Source: Lentinus brumalis (taxonomy: Eukaryota > Basidiomycota > Agaricomycetes > Polyporales > Polyporaceae). From it: a stretch of 64,000 bases of DNA. The position numbers were made by a program, and so were the translations under genes. The notes beneath the pieces were generated by a model that worked only from the letters and a program-made list of their open reading frames with translations, searched no databases and had not been told where the DNA came from. Location of the stretch: positions 1 to 64,000 of the forward strand of contig MARA01000049.1 of assembly GCA_001792895.1 (NCBI GenBank). The letters are read 5' to 3'. Positions 32,773 through 45,549 of this stretch are shown one piece after another (positions within the stretch are counted from its first letter, which is position 1; every line of letters begins with the position of its first letter).

Positions 32773-35704
32773 ATGGACGACTCCCAGGCCGCGTTTGCAG
32801 CCCAGTACCAACCCTACGGCAGCTTTGAAATCGATATGATGAAGGTCAGCATCCCCCCGCAGCCCCCCTCTCCCCTTCTCGCCCAGCAGAGCGATATTCA
32901 CCACAGCCCTCCGCCAGCAGAGGTCCATGGAACCCGTCGGCGGCCCCGACGCGAAAAAGGCCCGCTGGTCGCCCACCTCCTTCGGCCCTGGCAACGGGAA
33001 CGGGAACGGGAATGCCAGCGCATCCGGCCTCAACCGCGGCGACGCGTTCGCAAACTACGGCTACGGCCCCCAGGCCGGCCTCGCGCAGCAGAACGGGTTC
33101 AACAACAACTCGCCCTCCGCCGGCTTCAACGGCAACGCGCTCTACTCGACCCCCACCCTCAGCCTCAACACGGCCGTCGCCGCCAACGGCATGTCCCAGC
33201 AGATGAGCCCCAACACCGCCGGCCCGTACACGCCCCAGAGCCAGCAGCCGCAGTCTGCGAACCCCAACTCCGCCAACCCGTACAACGGCTTCAACGGCTA
33301 CAACATGCTGGGCATGGGCTTGCCCGCGATGGGTGTTCTGGGAGGGTTCGCGTACAACGGCCAGATGGCGGCCAACTTTGCTCAGGTGAGTCTCTGTCGC
33401 ACTCTTGTTTCGCTCTGTCGTGGCTTTGGGTTGTCCGCTATCCCCGCTACCGCTACCGCTGCAAGATGTACGCTGCCCCCATCGTCTTGCTGGGGATCAT
33501 GTTCCGCCCTTTTCTGTTCCCTCACACCCCGCATTCCTCTATCTCGCCCTCAGTCCCTCCCCTCGCGCATAGGCTTCTCTCCCTGTCGCGGGACCCGCTC
33601 GGAAAGTGCCCATCCGCTGGAGACCGGATTACGTAAACCGTAGTCTCCAGCAGAAGCATCAGAGAGATTGGCCTCCCGTTGGCTGGGCAGTGGAGCAAAA
33701 GACCGTTGATACACGTTTCCGGCCCTTCGCGACATCAGCGTCTCGATTGCGTTGTGTTCGTGCCTGAGGCCGATGGACGGAGTCGGGGTCACTAGGTCCC
33801 TACGGGGCGGATTCACTCAGCGGGCAGGGAGAAGCCATACTATGTGGACGATGTTCAGCGACAGGGCGCGGGCACAGTCCCAGTGTCGCGGAGGTAGACG
33901 GAGTCCGAGCACTTGATCTCGGCCTTGGCGTACGTACCGTCGAGTGGGCGGCTGCGACGAGTGCTCGCGGCCCTGCAGGCTGCAGCGTGCTCGCGTTGTT
34001 TCGCGACGCCGACTATATGCGCGTTTGTCAGCGAGCGGAGGCTGGTTGCGGCGCCCGTGTCGACCTGGACGCAGTCTTGGTCGCACTGTGTGATGTTTTG
34101 AGATCGTGGACGCTCACCGCTTTTACTCACAGCAATCGTTCAACGGGCAGCGCCTGCCTTCGCTGCAGATCCCCTCGCCGGCTGGTTCTCCGTACTCGCC
34201 CGCTGCGATCACGGCCGCGCTCTCGGCGCAGAACAACCAGACCGCACGCACTGTTTACGTCGGCAACCTTCCTGCGACCGCGTCTGTGGACGAGCTCCTC
34301 AACCTCGTCCACTTCGGCCCTCTGGAGTCGATCCGTGTTCTTCCTGAGAAGTCGTGCGTCTTCTTGTCGTTCTTGGACGGGGCGACAGCGGCGGCGTTCC
34401 ACGCGGATGCGCTCATCAAGAAGCTGTCGCTTCACGGACAGGAGCTCAAGATTGGCTGGGGCAAGCCCTCCCCGGTCCCCAGCCAGGTTGCGCTCGCGAT
34501 CCAGCAGAGCAACGCGAGCCGTAACGTGTACCTCGGAGGTCTCGACGAGGTCACGACGGAGGAGCAACTGCGCGACGATCTGAGCCGCTTCGGCCTTATC
34601 GACCAGGTCAAGATCGTGCGCGACAAGAACATCGGCTTCGTGCACTTCCTGAGCATCTCGACCGCGACAAAGGTCGTCAACACGCTCCCGACGGAGCCCT
34701 CGTGGGCAGGCAAGCGCGTCAACTACGGCAAAGACCGTTGCGCGTACATCCCCAAGTCGCAGCAGGCGGCGGCGCAGGCTGCCCAGGCAGCAGCGGCTCA
34801 GTCGCTGGTTGCACAGTCCGCGGCCCTCTCGCCCATCTCTGGTCACGCCGCGAACCCCTTCGCGTCCCCTCTGTCGCCATACATGCCCTTCTCGCCTGAC
34901 GCGCTCTCGAGCCTCGCAGGCGGCCAAGGCCTCAACCGGACCGTGTACCTCGGTAACATCCACCCGGAGACTACCACAGAGGATCTTTGCAACGCCATTC
35001 GTGGCGGTGTTCTGCAGAGCCTGCGTTATATGCAGGACAAGCACATTGCTGTACGTATATGTATGCATGTGTACCGGATCTTGATCACTGACAGCTTCGT
35101 TCTTCTTGCGCAGTTCGTGACGTTCGTCGATCCTGCTGCGGCGCTCACGTTCTTCCAGGTGGCGTCCTACCAGGGCCTGACGCTGAACAACCGCCGGCTT
35201 AAGATCGGCTGGGGCAAGAACTCGGGCCCGCTGCCGCCTGCGCTCGCGCTGGCCGTGCACTCGGGCGCAACGCGCAACGTGTACGTGGGGAACATCGAGG
35301 ACTTTGACACCTTCACGGAGGAGAAGCTGAAGCGCGACTTTGGCGAGTACGGCGAGATCGAGCTGGTGAACTTCTTGAAGGAGAAGAACTGCGCGTTCGT
35401 GAACTTCACGAACATTGCGAACGCGATCAAGGCGATTGACGGGGTGAAGAACAAGCCGGACTACGCGAACCTGCGCATCGCGCACGGGAAGGACAGGTGC
35501 GCGAACCCGCCGCGGTCCGGGCCGCAGGGCGGATCTGGCGGGCGGAGGGGCGGTGGGGGCGCGAGCTCCCAGCCCCCGAGCGCGATCGAGCCTCCCGAGG
35601 GCGAGAACCCGCTCAAGTCCGCGACGGAGAACGGCATCAAGGATGAGATGAACGAGGTCGCGGACATTCCGATCCCGTCCGGCGAAGTCGAGGCGTCCGC
35701 ATGA
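32773..35704 (+). CDS. nrd1: Four-RRM RNA-binding protein, Nrd1/MRN1-like
   Basis: Exons 32773-32844, 32921-33385, 34133-35050 and 35114-35704 join in frame to 681 aa. The N-terminus (~180 aa) is Asn/Gln/Pro-rich and disordered. Four RRMs follow, each with RNP2-like VY(V/L)G and RNP1-like segments: about 218-292 (VYVGNLP), 309-385 (VYLGGLD, then GKRVNYGKDRCA), 448-520 (VYLGNIH) and 539-615 (VYVGNIEDF, ending RIAHGKDRCA). A Gly/Arg-rich tail follows. The repeated IGWGK and (Y/H)GKDRCA blocks are characteristic of S. pombe Nrd1 and S. cerevisiae MRN1, cytoplasmic regulators of mRNA stability and translation. The second intron (33386-34132, 747 nt) is about fourteen times the local norm. The symbol is by homology only. 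Confidence 0.88.
33386..34132 (+). other. Unusually long intron (747 nt) of the nrd1-like gene
   Basis: Donor GTGAGT after ...FAQ and acceptor CTCACAG before QSFNG are in phase 0, so the exons are secure. The interior has no gene on either strand that I can support. It may hold a regulatory element, an alternative first exon for the RRM part (an ATG at 34106 in frame just upstream of exon 3), or an insertion. Confidence 0.6.
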
Positions 35705-36923
35705 GCTGCACGTAGACATGACATACGATAACCGACAAGATGCGCACACACAACATACCCCCAGCGCACACATTGTAACATCCGGTGGCTGCTTGGATAC
35801 CCCTCCTCTCGTCTGTATATCGTGCTCTCGCCTCCGCCTCTCGATCTGTCCGAACGACGCGTCCCACAATGCTCTGCGACTGTACTACCTCACCTCGATG
35901 CCCACTTCTCAAAACCCCTCCGCGTGCCGGGCAACTCCGTGCTCGTCTATCTGGATCCATCCCCCGCGGGTCGCGTGAGCGAGCGAGTGTCCGCGCGTGG
36001 ACCTTGGGCTATTGGTTGCTCGCTCTTTATCAACTTGGCTTTCGTCCCCCGCGCCTCGTTCTTCCTCCTCCCCCATTCCCCATCCTCCCCATATGCCCCT
36101 TCTTCTCCTTCCCTTTTCGTTGCCTTGAAACGGTCACTACCCCACCCCGGCCCCCCAAACCCCTTTCTTTCGTTTCTCCCGCCTCTTTTTCTTCCTTCGC
36201 GATTACAGCTCTTTCTTCCCGTGCCCGTTACCAAATCTCAGACAGTGTGTGTACGCGGACGCGCACGGGCCTTTAGCGCCCGCCGCGTCCGGCGCCGCTC
36301 GTTGCCTCGTATAACGTACCTCGTACTCTACCTACCCATGGCTCCGTCGCTGTCTGACCGTGTGCACTTATCCCATCCCCATTCCATCCTCCTAGTCTCC
36401 CAGATCTCATGTCTCCCAAGTCTCTGAGTCTCGTTTTCCCCTTGATACCGGTACCATACTCCTCTGTGGCCGTAGTGCGATGCGTTCGATGCGGGTGCTA
36501 TAGCGATGCAGTAATTTTTCCCAATTTGAATCTGCGTGTATCCTCCAAACACACATAGTCTCTACGTCGAAGTAGCAATGGAGTCTCTTTTCCTCTCTAG
36601 AATCTGAAGAATGCGTGTTACGACGTCGGTGATGCCAGACGTGCGCGTCGGCTGCTGGTGCTGCGTGCTGCATGTTGCCGTGCCGATGGCCCCTCGGTGA
36701 GTCTGCCTGTCGCTGTACTTGCGCAGTACGTCTGACTCATTATGCATATGTTCTGTTGTTCAACCAATAGGTCAGGATGCTCTAATACGGTGGTTGAAAA
36801 CATTCTTCGGCAACTTCCGGAATTCGTGTCCTTCGACCAACACTGTGACCCGACCTCGACCTGATACTTCTGACTCTTCAGATCCAGACCTCACAAACAC
36901 TTCTACTGCGCATCATCACCAGA
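35705..36923. other. Spacer with a long pyrimidine-rich tract
   Basis: Includes the nrd1-like 3' UTR. 36040-36240 is dominated by C and T on the + strand, as seen just upstream of strongly expressed fungal genes, but I find no coherent coding region right after it. No gene supported. Confidence 0.4.
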
Positions 36924-37989
36924 ATGCTGAACAAGAGCCGATATCTTGCCAATGCTATATCGTCCCTGAAAGCCAAGCAGGTGCCGCCGCCGGCGACAGT
37001 CATCAGGGGATCTATGCTCGTTGCCCCTGAGGTGCTTCGCAGTATGAGCAGAGCGAACGACTTCAGGAATGATCCACCCATGGCCGACCTTTGCCGGCGC
37101 GTCCGTTTCTGGCAAGAATATGCGAAGGAGCCTTATCATGTGAGCATGCGTTGATAATATCAATCGAACGCAGCAGGGTTCGACTGACGACGCGACTTAG
37201 GGATACAATCCCCAAGTCATTCCAGAATGCGTCTATACGGCAGTAAACCGTATCTTGATGAAGTATCCGGATAGAAGTGTGGGGATAATTCCCCAGTTGG
37301 ACTTCAAGAATGACCTGGACGAGGGGGGTTTCTACGATCCCGAGGTTTCGACACCCTCGCTTGCCGGTTGCAGTCTTCGATATGCGCTGGTACATCATCC
37401 TGACGACGACTGTGAGTAAGGTTCTCGAGATGCAACCGAGTTGCGGAAGCTGACGACCGTTCAGGGACACTTCGCGTACGCATCGGCCTTGTCGATGCAC
37501 TGAAGGAACGCAAAGATCTCACCTGCTGCATCGTCATGGAGGCAGATCCCTGCAGAGGCGGTTATCGCACCTATCGCCCAGCTGTCGCCGCCGCCGCCTC
37601 CGCGCTCATGTCGCGGACTGCGTGAGTGCTTCATTCGTGCGCTAGCTCCTCCTCTCATTGGTCAGGTGCGGCAGACTCACAGAAGTGAGGACGTGCATCA
37701 CGGACGGGAGGTTCTGGATATTCGGTCGCCTCAAAGCGCAGGACGATGGTGTCCGAGTGTACACGGGCATTAGCCCACTGATTTTCGAACCTCCTGCGGA
37801 GGATTACAATGTTCCCACCGGCCCTGACGGGGACAGGACCATGCGATCGCAGCTCGCACTCGTGGTCGGACTGCTAGCAAGCTGGGTGAGTCTCTGGACG
37901 AGATTGTCCTCTGCAATGGCGCGCTGACTGTGTGGTTACAGATTGACGGAGCAGCCCCGTTCATTGGGGTGACCCCAAGGCGGGTTTGA
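36924..37989 (+). CDS. 283-aa member of an uncharacterised paralogous pair
   Basis: Exons 36924-37139, 37201-37411, 37465-37621, 37666-37885 and 37942-37989 join in frame to 283 aa. Shared features with the gene at 38767-40094: FWxxxAK/H followed by an intron, KYPD near residue 95, CC(I/V)(V/I)(M/I)EA, AAAA(S/L)ALMS, LxEVRTC(I/V)TDGxxWxFGRL, and a last micro-exon IDG(A/L)APFIG. Intron positions and phases also agree. The EVRTCITDGRFWIFGRL pattern is reminiscent of the core of PD-(D/E)xK nuclease-like proteins and Crinkler-type N-termini in fungi, but I cannot place catalytic residues. Function unknown. Confidence 0.72.
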
Positions 37990-38766
37990 GGGGAGTTACT
38001 AACCATCTTCACTGCAATCTGCGATTTGTCCCCCATGTAAGACAAGTATGCTAAGGCAGATTCAGACGGTAGTCGCCCAATCCTTGGCGACATCTGTGTC
38101 TCCAACGTCCCTCGACTCTTCGTGTACATGAGCGCATGCCATGCGCTCAGGTACATCGACTTAGGCTTCGGGTGCAGGTGAAGCGCCAGGATCAGTCCGG
38201 CAATTACTGCATCCTGCGCGAGAAACCGGTCCTGGCCTTGCGGTGAATGAGCAGGGACGTCCAAGGATGCCATGCTGAGGGGTTTTCTCGACCCCTTTTT
38301 CTCTCTCTCTTTTCGACAGTGTTGCCGTCGGTGATGGTGCTCGCGTTCGCGTTGTGGTCAATCGGGCATGTGACTCAATGTTGTGTGAATAGTTTGGGAG
38401 TCGTCCGAGCGGGCTCGGATGCGACACGTTCGCTTTTGTTGTCTTCGTCCATGACAAGGGGCGAAGTACGACTGCCATCGATTCGCTATGTTCCGTACAA
38501 GGTGTGCAGGATACAATATTACCTCCTACCGCTATACATGCGCTCGGGTACATCAAGAGTCGAAGGACGTTCGCGACGCGGATGTCGGAGTGGACCAGTG
38601 CTGAGGGATGGGAGTGCACGAGGTGACTGAGTCCGAACAATTCTCTCTACTGTATATCGTGTCATACATTGGGACGGGGCGCAACGCACACTTCGGTCCA
38701 TTTAGTGCCCTATGGTTCGAGATACTTTGAGATACTTTGTATCGTACGTTTGGAGCACTGTAGACC
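37990..38766. other. Spacer between inverted paralogues
   Basis: Lies between two convergent genes. One - strand open frame (38273 to 38033, beginning MASLDVPAHSP) is 80-odd codons without introns or known domain; I do not call it. No other gene supported. Confidence 0.4.
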
Positions 38767-40094
38767 TCAGGAAGAATGGTCACTAGCTTCTTCCCCCAAT
38801 TCCTGTCCGATGAACGGTGCTAATCCGTCGATCTGAACGCCAACGGTGAGCGCGCCATTGCAGACAGTGCCCTCGCTCAAGTGAAGACACTCACCCAACA
38901 TGCCAGCATTTTGGTCACTAGGGACAGACGCCCTCGCATGCTATCGATAGGAGGTGTGAAACGCGGAACGGTACACACGGAAACCGGTTCGAGGTCCATG
39001 TATACCCGGCGGCCGTCCCGCATCACGAGGCGACCAAACATCCAGTCCTCTCCATCGGTTACACACGTCCTCACCTCAGCGAGCCTGTGATACACCAGTG
39101 AGGAACTGAAGAGCAAGCGTGCCGATATCACGCAATGGTGCACTCACGAGGTATGCGACATCAAGGCCAACGCTGCCGCGATCGCATCTGGACGAAAGGA
39201 GAGGACGCCGTGCTTCCGGCCCTCCGCCGCCTCGATTATGATGCAGCAGGAGATATCGTTGCGTTTCTTCATTGCTTTAATTGCGCCGTTTTTGCTCTGG
39301 ATTATCGCGACTAGACGGACGTCAGCATGTGTTACTGCCCGGGGACGGGTCACGGCCCCGGATGCTCGATTGCTACATACCTTGGAGACCAAGCCTGCGG
39401 TCGTTGGGATAATGTAAGACCGCATAGCGAACCTGGCTGATTGTCGGAATGCCCATTCGCTCCCCGTTGGTAATACTGGGCTCGGTGGCGGCTGGAGATT
39501 GGTGTCCATCCGGTCCGCCGAGCTCAAAATGAGGCAGTATGGCGATGTCTTTGTCCGGATACTTCTCCATAATGCGCTTAGCAGCTACGCACAGGCATTC
39601 CGATATGAACTGAGGATTCCACTGTGTGTTCTGGAGGATGAGCTGTGAGTATAGATCCAGGAGTTCGGAAAGGGGCTCCCATAACCACCGTGGCACTCAC
39701 GTCGTAGAACGGCCTCATGTGCTGGTGCCAAAACAGAAAGCGGTCAAGAAGATCAATCATCATGGGATCCTCCCAGAATGCCTGTACGCTTCTCATACTG
39801 TCAAACAGCTCAGCTTCAATGAACATGGGTTCGTCGGAGATTGACTCCGACGACGATAGCTGAATCGTCCGCCTAGGGGAGACAAACAGCTGCGGAATCT
39901 AAAGGGAATGGCTACTTGGTAAATCTTTTTATGATCATGGAGGAGTGACCCACCATTTTCTCGCTCCCACGGGTCGCATCACTTGCGCTGGCGGGAAGAT
40001 TGAGTCCTTGAGCGATTTCGTACATCGCGTGGTCAGGGAACAACTGACGGTAAGCGCGGGTGAGCTCCCTCTGGGATGTGTTCGCTCTCTCCAT
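38767..40094 (-). CDS. 335-aa member of the same uncharacterised pair
   Basis: Exons 40094-39954, 39898-39701, 39630-39381, 39310-39148, 39084-38895 and 38832-38767 join in frame to 335 aa. It carries an extra N-terminal exon (ERANTSQRELTRAYRQLFPDH) absent from the + strand copy, then the same blocks: FWHQHM, MEKYPDKDIAILP, CCIIIEAAEG, AEVRTCVTDGEDWMFGRL and IDGLAPFIG. Intron phases at four shared sites match. Start chosen as the first ATG in the open frame; an upstream short exon at about 40165 is possible. Function unknown; a nuclease-like fold is a weak inference. Confidence 0.72.
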
Positions 40095-40394
40095 TGAACC
40101 GATACCACTACGCTCTTTAAGCTCCTTACGCTCCTTACGACTAGTACCGACATCACGCACCTCATGACCGATATAATCGCATATAATCAGTATACGCTCT
40201 TACCCCATACATACAGGAATCGCGTCGTGAACGCTCACGTTGATGTTGTATGTACCTACTGCATACCGCCCCACCAGCACCATTCGTGATACTACTACTA
40301 GCACAAGAACAGTAGAGTCAGATGAATACTGTTCTGTCCTGTAGAGGCTGTACGCATCCCTGGACCTGGTCGAAGTATCATTTTCAGCGTTCTG

Positions 40395-42620
40395 TCACCT
40401 CAAGGACCGAGTGTGATCGCCATCCGAACAGGGTCGACTTCTGTACCATGGCTCGTTGTAGCGCGGAGCACTAACAATGCGACGAAAATGATTACGCGCG
40501 GGAAGTGTCCCACGGAGTCCAGACCCGCTTTGGCTGTGCTCGTCGGTGTCAAGGTTCGGCGCGGCCTGCAGTTCGAGCTCCAGGTCCAGAGGACCCGACC
40601 GATCTGCAGCCTCTCGGAGTGACTTGCGCGAGTTCAGGCTGGATTTCGAGTTAGACCGTCAGTGCGATACTGCGAGGGGGCTGGACGAGTCGGGTTGCCT
40701 ACACTGCGAGGACGGAATTCGTGTATACTGCGAATGAAATTGGGAGGTCAGCCTGGACGCTCTCAGAACGAGGTACGGGGCGTTACTGACGCCTGACTGC
40801 GACGAACTCGATGGCGATCCATATCATGGTGTTTGGCCTGACGAGAGCCTGGACGCCACCTAGTCAGTTGACACCAAACGCTTGCCCCAGGGTGGGTGAC
40901 GGAGGCTTGCGGAATACTCACGAACACGAGCGCGAGGAAGTTGACGATCCTGCGGAAGACGTGGATGGTTCTCGTCAGCGAGACATACATACGAGCAGAC
41001 TCTCAGGTCGTACCCCGTGAGTAAACCTGATGTGCGTCAGCATCGTCCGCGAGTCGGAGGGAAAGGACACTTGGAGACGCACCGGTGTTGATGGTGTACA
41101 CGATCAGCGAGTTCAGCAGAGTGTTCGTCCTGCACGAGAAGATGTCAGACTGGGGCTCGATGATTATGGGAGGTCGCAACGGGCACCCACTTCTCATATG
41201 CAGTCCGCTGGCGAATGAGGGTCACGATCAGCACGCCGGCGGTCAGAGAGTCGGACAGGATGGCGGCGCCGCATGCCGCGGAGTCGATCCACTGCCGCAC
41301 AGTTCAGAATCACGGGCATGTTGTGAGCGTATTTCCCCGGCGTGCGTCCTTACATAGAAGTGCTCGTACTCGGCGTACGTCTTGTATTTGAACCTGAGGA
41401 CGACTCAGCTTTTTCATCGGGAGGAGTACATGAGGAGCACGCACGCTACCACGCTGCCCGCTATGCGGTGTCAATTCTGCGCGAGGGGGCTCTCGAGGTC
41501 AGTGCGACACTCACCAATAGCGAACCCTGGAGCGGGGTGTCAGGCAACGTCGGATATGCGAACGTGCTATACAGCCACGCACCGAACATGGTAAGCATGA
41601 GGATGACCTGTGCAACGGCAGCTTAGTAGGCTGTCCATCGGCGGTGACGTTGCTTGAGACTTACGGAGACAGCGACGAGAACCCTGTGTTTGCTGCTGAC
41701 TGGTTTTGATGAGAACGATGACGTCTCGGGAGGACAGCGATACAGGATACTTACGGATGTACACGCGGCGCGCGAAGAACCTGGGACGAGTCGAGCAAGG
41801 GATGAGAGCTGGCTCTGTGGCCGCGGATCGTTCAGACGACTCACGACTGGCAGATCATGACTGTGATGCCCTATATTTGCTTCAGAGGCTGGCGGGATCG
41901 CAAAATTGCACTTCCAGTGAATCGCTCACCGCCATCATGGGTTGAACCTTCCCGGTGTTTAAGCGTGAGTGGAGACTCAAACCGCAGGGACTTGCGACTT
42001 TACCTTGATGGACCTAGAATCTCGGCAGGTCAAACATAACAACTGCGGTCATTGGCAGCGCGGCGCACCATATGCCTCGCAGGAGCTCGAGCGGTTGGAA
42101 GTAGTAAGTTACCAGGTAGGTGTAACTGCCGATGATCCTTGTTAGGGACGCACCCTCTACGAAGGCTGGAAGTAAGGGCGCACCATGCGTGTACGATCAC
42201 AATGTTGTGGAAGGTATCCGTGACACTGGGATGGACGATGTTGGTCATGCATGTCCGACGACAAGTGAGATCTGCGGAAGCTCACAGTATGGAGTACACC
42301 TGTGTACCGCAAGTTAGTGAACGAGCAGTCGAGGATGTTCCCGATGACGACAACTTACGAATGCCTTGTTGATCGGCTTGTCGCCGCTATACACGCGGAA
42401 ATATCTGTATGCCTGATGTAATTGAATTCCGTATGAGCTGTGAAAGAGCCGGCAAGTCAGTGCATCATTCGAACAGTACGCTGCCTCGGAGTACACACAT
42501 CAGTCCGACAAAGCCGCCAAGCAGGAGCGCCCCATAAGTGTCGTCCAAGCTCGGGAAGCCGAACACCATCGAGAGTGATCTCGCGCTTCCCGACAGTACG
42601 GGTTCTGGGAGAGCGGCCAT
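40395..42620 (-). CDS. DUF6534-type multi-pass membrane protein (copy 1)
   Basis: Resolved exons include 42620-42499, 42437-42359, 42299-42286, 42225-42184, 42125-42044, 41947-41930, 41870-41845, 41780-41755, 41699-41665, 41607-41583, 41526-41515 or slightly longer, 41393-41354 and further ones to the stop at 40395. Exons are tiny (down to 12-18 nt) and the order of peptides is family-typical: PSLDDTYGALLLGGFVGL, HQAYRYFRVYSGDK, DTFHNIVIVH, YTYLVTYYFQPLELLRGIW, ITVMICQSFFARRVY, KHRVLVAVSVILMLT, WIDSAACGAAILSDSLTAG, LIVYTINTG, and NTMIWIAIEFVAVR. The C-terminal part is the DUF6534 block; about seven membrane spans are expected. No known function; such genes are expanded in Agaricomycetes. Junction near 41515 is unsettled. 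Confidence 0.8.
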
Positions 42621-43261
42621 AGGATCGCCACTTCGCCAGCACCGGCGTGCAGTGGGCTTATATGTTATTACGGGGATGCTTCTCAGGCATATGCATGGAA
42701 CTTGAAGAAGAGCAAGATGTCTATCGGCTAAGGGGGATTCCACACTGATCCCTGTCACCGAGCGGATGCGTCAGACACCCAATTCACCCACATACCACAA
42801 GCATGAGAGTACACTTACCACAGGGAGACCTAGAGCATGCATCATGTCGGAAAATAACATGCACGACAGGACTTCGTGATGTTCTAAATCCCATGATACA
42901 GAGAGCTGTAAGTATCCCATCCTATCTTGATCCTATCCGAAGAGTACGCCAGAAGGACTGGGCGCATCCGCCGCGGTCCTAAGAGTGGCGAGCTACAGTT
43001 CGATGGTCCCAGCACGACCTCAAGGCCCACACATCCATCGGAGATCAAGTGTATGATCCGGCTAGTCTGCTCCTTGTTGACACCTTGTTACCGTGGGTCA
43101 AGCAATCGGAGTTTGTCAGCAGGAATTTGATCTCCGCTAGCGCGTCGAGATCTATACACGGGCGCCTACGCGTCGACGCGTCAACGCGTCGCGCAAGCTG
43201 TTGCGCATCTTCTCTCGTGTTACATCCGCCCTGCCGACACGTAGTCTATGATTGTATCATA

Positions 43262-45479
43262 ATGGATGCTCCACCTAATGAGAGCACACATTCTACCTCC
43301 CCCTCGTTTATCTTCTCCTCTCCTGAAGGCTTCGCTCTCTGCCGCTCTATAATCACTGCACGTCTCGGATACGATCCGCATGACTACCAGCTCGAAGGCA
43401 TCTGCAAGTCCCTCGATGGTATCGACCTCCTCGCAATTACGCCAACTGGATCAGGGAAGACGGGCTTTCTCGTCATGTACCTGCTCGTCATGCACACGCT
43501 CATGCAAACGCCCTCGCGCCGCAAGCTTCCCCCGCATTTCCGCAAGGAGCCCGCTATGATAGTGGTTTGCCCGACCAAGTCATTAGAGCAGGATATGGTA
43601 TGTACTGTGCACCATTGTGCTATAATTCTCTCTAATAGCTGCATAGGAGCCAAGGTTCCGAGGTGCCGGGCTCTCAACGCGGGTGGTCAATGCAGACACC
43701 ACAGACAAGGCGCGACGCAGTCGTGTGGACATCTGGGCGGGTGTCGCTGAGGAAGTCCATGTCCTCCTTCTGGCTCCCGAGCAGCTGCGCAGCAAGGACT
43801 TCGAGAAGCTTGTCAACCGGAAAGACTATCAGCATCGCATTGTCGCGATCGGGCTGGACGAGGCCCATCTGCTCGACACATGGGGGAAGACTTTCCGCAC
43901 TGCATACAAGAGCATTGGCCCATCACGGATGCGCTTCGCCGACACCCCCGTTCTCATCGTTCTCACCGCCACTCTTCGAGAGGGAGCACCCATGAATTCC
44001 GTCTGTGGCTTCCTTGGGATGCCGGCTGGGTCCTTCCACCTCATTCGACGCTCGAACATGCGGTACGACATTCGGCTGCTCTTCCGTACGATCGAGTCTG
44101 CCGCTCGCGGGACGTCCTTCCGGGAGCTAGACTGGGTTCTCAAGGAGAAGCGCAGGGTCATCATGTTCTGCCCAACAATTGCGCTTAGCTTTCGAGTTTC
44201 TCATTACCTATGGAGACAGAGTGCCGGTCTTCCTGACCGTGAGCAGCGTATCCGCATGTACAATGCTCTGAACTGGCCGAGTTATAATGAAGAAACTCTT
44301 GGGTTCATGCACAACGACACTCGATCACGGGTGACCATTGCAACGGACACGCTGTCCGTGGGTATCGATGCCTCTCACGTCGACGACGTTGTCCTCTATG
44401 ACTTCAACATGCCCGTCAACTCGGATGCTGTCTTGCAGAAGGCAGGCCGTATCCGTAACGGCGAAGGAAGAGGATCCCGGGTTGTCGTCTACATACCCCG
44501 GGATGGGCTAGAGCTTGCCCAGAAAGTCCTCGGAATGGCCCCGCCTGGCTCGAGTGCTGGAGGGAGTCAGCGGAAAGTGTCGGCGAAGAAGGTGGTCGAA
44601 GTAGACAAGAGTACTGCGCGGCTCATAGTTGCGCAGTGCAAGGTCGCGGAGATCAACCGTCTATACGCCAACCCGTCGGACGAAGCACCATGTATGTGTG
44701 CCACTTGCAAAGAGCGTCCTCGCCGAGGCCCTCCGGATAGCTGCGACTGTAGTGGCTGCATGCCTGAATTCCCGCCCGAGGTCTCGGGCACCTCCGGCAA
44801 CTCGGACACTTCCCAAGACAACACCACTGCGACAGTACCAGAGATTCCGACAGGCCGACGCTCTCGTGACGAACACATTACCAAGGCCATGCGAACACAC
44901 GCCAAGGTGCGATTGCGCAAGTTCCAGCGGTGGCTGTTCGAGGGCGCAGACGACTGCCTTGATGCTCTCGATACACTCGGGTGTTTCTTCCCTGAAATCC
45001 TCATGGATGTGCTCCTGGACGATCTCTACACCATCTCCAACATTCCTTCGCTCCAAGCAGCTCTTGTCAACTTCAAGAGGCTCGAGGATCATTGGGATGC
45101 ATTGTACAAGATTGTCGAGGAACTGCGAGTCGAGTTTGCGGATATGCGCACAGCGGCTAAGGCTGCGGCTGCGGCCAAAGCGAAGGCGACTCGGGAGAAG
45201 AATCGAGCTCTGGCGGAGGCTGCACAGCGTCGTGCTCAGGTCGCCAATCAAGGGGATACCGAGGATGTGATTATGGTCTCCGCAGAAGGGGCGAGTGGAC
45301 ATGGCAGTGCCACATCGGAGGGCGAGGTTGAGTCGGAGTCAGACTCGGATTCAGATACCCAAGAACGTCTTACTATCCTACTTCCACGGCTCGGTAACTC
45401 CAATGCAGCTGCAGAACCCAGTAAAGGTCGGCTCACAATCCGCCTGCCTGCTCGGACTATCCGTGGACCCTTTCCGTAG
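43262..45479 (+). CDS. RecQ-like ATP-dependent DNA helicase
   Basis: Two exons (43262-43597, 43647-45479; 49-nt intron) give 722 aa. Superfamily-2 motifs: Walker A AITPTGSGKTG in exon 1, DEAH at about residues 183-186 (GLDEAHLLD), LTATLR (motif III), VTIATDTLSVGID (motif V) and QKAGRIRN (motif VI). A Cys cluster (CMCATC then CDCSGC, about residues 460-485) sits where RecQ proteins bind zinc. The C-terminus has an Ala/Lys coiled coil and an acidic Ser/Asp run. It would unwind DNA 3' to 5' using ATP. Such helicases recur in basidiomycetes in many copies; here the context inside a transposon explains that. Start: first ATG of the open frame. All core residues are present. Confidence 0.88.
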
Positions 45480-45549
45480 CTAGTACTCAGTCATAGAACA
45501 ACTTCAATACTACTGCATACTTAGTACTAGCCCGACTTCGCCTATGATA

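Noticed and set aside
34127..35869. 580-codon antisense frame over the nrd1-like RRM exons
   Set aside because: The sense strand encodes four RRMs; the antisense frame is open only because of strong third-position GC bias.
42044..42225. Apparent frameshift in DUF6534 copy 1 between VIVHAWC and SYTYLV
   Set aside because: Resolved as a 58-nt intron (42183-42126); the same intron occurs in copy 2.
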